Of a stretch of 6,906 nt of DNA, positions 5,595 through 6,906 are shown piece after piece. The number at the start of each line of letters is the position of its first letter. Position 1 is the stretch's first letter. The stretch spans positions 1 through 6,906 of the forward strand of contig CAMFQI010000064.1 in assembly GCA_945980015.1 (NCBI GenBank), read 5' to 3'. Under the pieces are notes generated by a model, which was not told where the DNA came from, did no database searches, and was given only the letters and a program-made list of their open reading frames with translations. The position numbers and the translations under genes are program-made. Source of the DNA: an uncultured Eubacterium sp. (lineage in GTDB: Bacteria; Bacillota; Clostridia; Oscillospirales; Acutalibacteraceae).

Positions 5595-6029
5595 TTATTC
5601 CCCCTCAATTTTTATCGAATACTCAACCTCGTCACTTCCGACAAAATGGACGTTGAGCGTAACGCTCCACATACCCGCTGTTATCGGTGAGTTGATAATT
5701 CCGGGCGTTGACGACTCGCTTGAAATATAAATGCTCTGCTCGTTTGGGTGGCGGTGACACGCTCCCCGATAGCCGTTGCAATCGTCGAACGAAAGCGTAA
5801 CTAAATTTGAAAGCGGCAAAAGGTCATCAAACGAATATATTTCCTCGCCGTATTTTTTTGCCGCAAGGCTAATCATTTCAACCGATTTTTCCTTGTCCTC
5901 GACGTGCTTGGGAGAATATTTATATTCAACCCTCAACGCCTTCACGCCGACGGGCACCGCAAAATCAAAGCGAATATTCGTCTTGCTTTGAGACGGTGTA
6001 AGCACGCCGCATTTAGTAAACAATTCCAT
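5595..6029 (-). CDS. Small beta-rich protein resembling the N-terminal domain of PHP hydrolases
   Basis: A 144-residue soluble protein with no signal peptide or membrane segment, and no enzyme motif I recognise. The C-terminal half has GYRGACHRHP at 86-95 and TPGIINSPITAGMWSVTL at 108-125, ending in beta strands. This pattern resembles, from memory, the accessory domain that precedes the PHP domain in longer CehA/McbA-like proteins (GYRGW..., then TPGxxPGPIPAGxWTV). I infer it is that domain encoded separately, and that it may bind the PHP enzyme downstream or its substrate. The ATG at 6029 has GAGG about 6 bases upstream. The gap to the PHP gene is 3 bp, so expression is tightly linked. It is first in the operon and has a consensus -10 about 30 bp upstream. 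Its function remains unknown. Confidence 0.75.
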   Translation of the reverse strand: MELFTKCGVLTPSQSKTNIRFDFAVPVGVKALRVEYKYSPKHVEDKEKSVEMISLAAKKYGEEIYSFDDLLPLSNLVTLSFDDCNGYRGACHRHPNEQSIYISSESSTPGIINSPITAGMWSVTLNVHFVGSDEVEYSIKIEGE

Positions 6030-6058
6030 ATTTTACCTCGAAAATATTTTATTTTCTT

Positions 6059-6087
6059 ATTATACCACTATGAACAAAAGTATTCTA
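6059..6087 (-). promoter_or_regulatory. Promoter of the 144-aa gene / PHP operon
   Basis: Minus strand: a perfect -10 TATAAT (6064-6059), and at 17-bp spacing a weak -35 TAGAAT (6087-6082, 3 of 6). The expected start near 6052 gives a leader of about 23 bases. The weak -35 suggests dependence on an activator. It abuts the -35 box of the divergent PI-PLC promoter. Confidence 0.55.
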
Positions 6088-6122
6088 TTGATAAAACTAC
6101 ACAAATTTGGTATACTTTTGTT
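6073..6122. repeat. 11-bp inverted repeat spanning the divergent promoters
   Basis: AACAAAAGTAT (6073-6083) and ATACTTTTGTT (6112-6122) are perfect reverse complements 28 bp apart. The left arm covers part of the spacer and -35 of the minus promoter. The right arm covers the -10 and start region of the plus promoter. Centre-to-centre distance is 39 bp, close to four helical turns, which would put both sites on the same face of the DNA. A shared regulator is an inference. Confidence 0.5.
6088..6116 (+). promoter_or_regulatory. Promoter of the PI-PLC gene
   Basis: Plus strand: -35 TTGATA (6088-6093, 5 of 6), 17-bp spacer, -10 TATACT (6111-6116, 5 of 6). The predicted start near 6123 leaves only about 10 bases before the ATG at 6133, an unusually short leader that contains just the GGTG ribosome-binding element. 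Confidence 0.65.
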
Positions 6123-6132
6123 GGTGATAATA

Positions 6133-6863
6133 ATGAAAACAGATTTAAGAAATTGGATGAAAAATATTGACGGCGACAGGGATTTGTTCACTCTCACAAT
6201 ACCCGGCACTCACGACTGCGTAACTCAATATGTTCAGCTTATGCACATCTCGAACACGCAGGATATGAATATTTACGAGCAGCTTTGCATCGGCGTTCGT
6301 GCACTAGATATCCGTGTTCAGTCAAGAGGCGAGCGTCTCGGAATGGTGCACGGCATAGCAAAGGCGTTCAGTTCCCCGAAAAAGCCGAGGGCACAGATGG
6401 ATATGGCGGACGTCTTGGAGTATTGCTATAAATTTTTAGACGAAAATCCGAGCGAGACAATAATTTTTCAGTTCAAAAACGACAGCAACAAGGAAAACGA
6501 AAAATGCTTCAACAACCTGTTTTATACCTACATAAAGGGCTATGAGGATTTTTGGTTTACAAAAAGCAAAATCCCGACGCTCAATGAAGCGAGGGGAAAA
6601 ATCGTACTCATAAGACGCTGCAAAATGGACAAAGGCAATCCCGAATTTAATAATGATAACACCGGCATTGACTTTTCACGATGGGTTGAACAGGACACCG
6701 CAGTACCCGAGCCTCTGATATTAAAAACGCACAACGAGGATAACGCCGAATTTGTCATTCAGGATAGGTTTAAGTACAAGCCGCGCCAAAGATGGAACGA
6801 TTGCTTAAAGCCGTTTTTGGACAGTATGCAAGAGTTTTCGGGAAAATATATCATAAATTACAC
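6133..6863 (+). CDS. Phosphatidylinositol-specific phospholipase C X-domain protein, 3' partial
   Basis: An open frame from ATG 6133 runs without a stop to the adapter, giving 243 full codons. It matches bacterial PI-PLC, which cleaves phosphatidylinositol to diacylglycerol and cyclic inositol phosphate. Against Bacillus cereus PI-PLC (from memory): TIPGTHDC at 22-29 supplies the catalytic His27 and Asp28, GVRALDIRV at 54-62 supplies Asp59 and Arg61, MVHG at 71-74 supplies the second catalytic His73, FLDENPSETIIF at 101-112 and RGKIVLIRR at 154-162 are conserved barrel strands, and KYIINYT at 238-244 corresponds to the YINFTS strand. The last part of the barrel, with the third catalytic Asp, is lost. 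From this ATG there is no signal peptide. An in-frame ATG at 6070 would add 21 residues with a hydrophobic run but lacks a ribosome binding site. The frame stays open through the adapter, adding the false tail CLLYTSPSPRDVEE. Confidence 0.88.
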
Positions 6864-6906
6864 CTGTCTCTTATACACATCTCCGAGCCCACGAGACGTA
6901 GAGGAA
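6864..6906. other. Nextera i7 sequencing adapter, reverse complement (artefact)
   Basis: This is the exact reverse complement of bases 1-43, beginning with CTGTCTCTTATACACATCT, the mosaic end. It truncates the PI-PLC gene artificially. Having the same i7 adapter at both ends suggests the contig is one long tagmented fragment, or a read assembled with untrimmed adapters. The two copies are not terminal inverted repeats of a natural element. Confidence 0.98.

Noticed and set aside
5904..6170. 88-residue plus-strand open frame crossing the divergent promoter region
   Set aside because: It overlaps the start of the 144-aa gene antisense and the PI-PLC gene in another frame, and would run through both promoters.
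44..6863. tRNA, rRNA, CRISPR array, insertion sequence or prophage genes
   Set aside because: No cloverleaf, no regularly spaced repeats and no transposase or phage-type gene was found. Nearly all of the insert is accounted for by the listed genes and short intergenic regions.
1..6906. Perfect 43-bp inverted repeats at both ends, as in a transposon or linear plasmid
   Set aside because: The repeats are the Nextera adapter with the engineered Tn5 mosaic end and a standard i7 index. No transposase lies between them.

Overview
The window is a 6,820-bp bacterial insert (44-6863) with a sequencing adapter on each side. Bases 1-43 and 6864-6906 are perfect reverse complements and match the Illumina Nextera i7 adapter with the Tn5 mosaic end, so both window edges are technical. 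The insert looks like a low-to-moderate GC Gram-positive, most likely a gut-type Clostridia (Oscillospirales/Ruminococcus-like, low confidence). The reasons are AT-rich intergenic regions with clear sigma-A promoters, mostly strong AGGAG/GGAGG ribosome binding sites, a lipoprotein signal on the binding protein, and a DUF4250 gene, a family I associate with Firmicutes.

Layout from left to right, all on the minus strand except the last gene. A strong promoter (49-77) fires leftward out of the insert. Next come a long palindromic hairpin (91-131) acting as a terminator, a 58-residue DUF4250 protein (180-356) and, 12 bp upstream of it, a YeiH-family 10-TM transporter (369-1469) with its own promoter. 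A three-gene ABC importer follows: ATPase (1566-2363), permease (2363-3265) and substrate-binding lipoprotein (3477-4463). Its transcription order is binding protein, permease, ATPase, as in the pneumococcal TrpXYZ system. The 211-bp gap between binding protein and permease holds a terminator-like hairpin, a second copy of the palindromic repeat, an internal promoter and a leader hairpin. Then comes a two-gene operon: a 144-residue protein (5595-6029) and a CehA/McbA-type PHP metallohydrolase (4641-5591), 3 bp apart. Divergent from it on the plus strand is a phosphatidylinositol-specific phospholipase C (from 6133), cut off by the right-hand adapter.

The ABC genes should form one importer, probably for an aromatic amino acid or a similar small ligand. 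The built-in hairpin and second promoter would make binding protein and membrane components at different levels. The 144-residue protein resembles the N-terminal beta-rich domain usually fused to PHP enzymes of this type, so that operon looks like a split version of one protein. The PHP operon and the PI-PLC share a compact control region with abutting -35 boxes inside an 11-bp inverted repeat, which suggests joint regulation. No tRNA, rRNA, CRISPR array or insertion sequence was seen. Most of the window is ordinary core metabolism and transport. The points most worth a second look are the divergent promoter, the split PHP module and the PI-PLC that lacks an obvious export signal.
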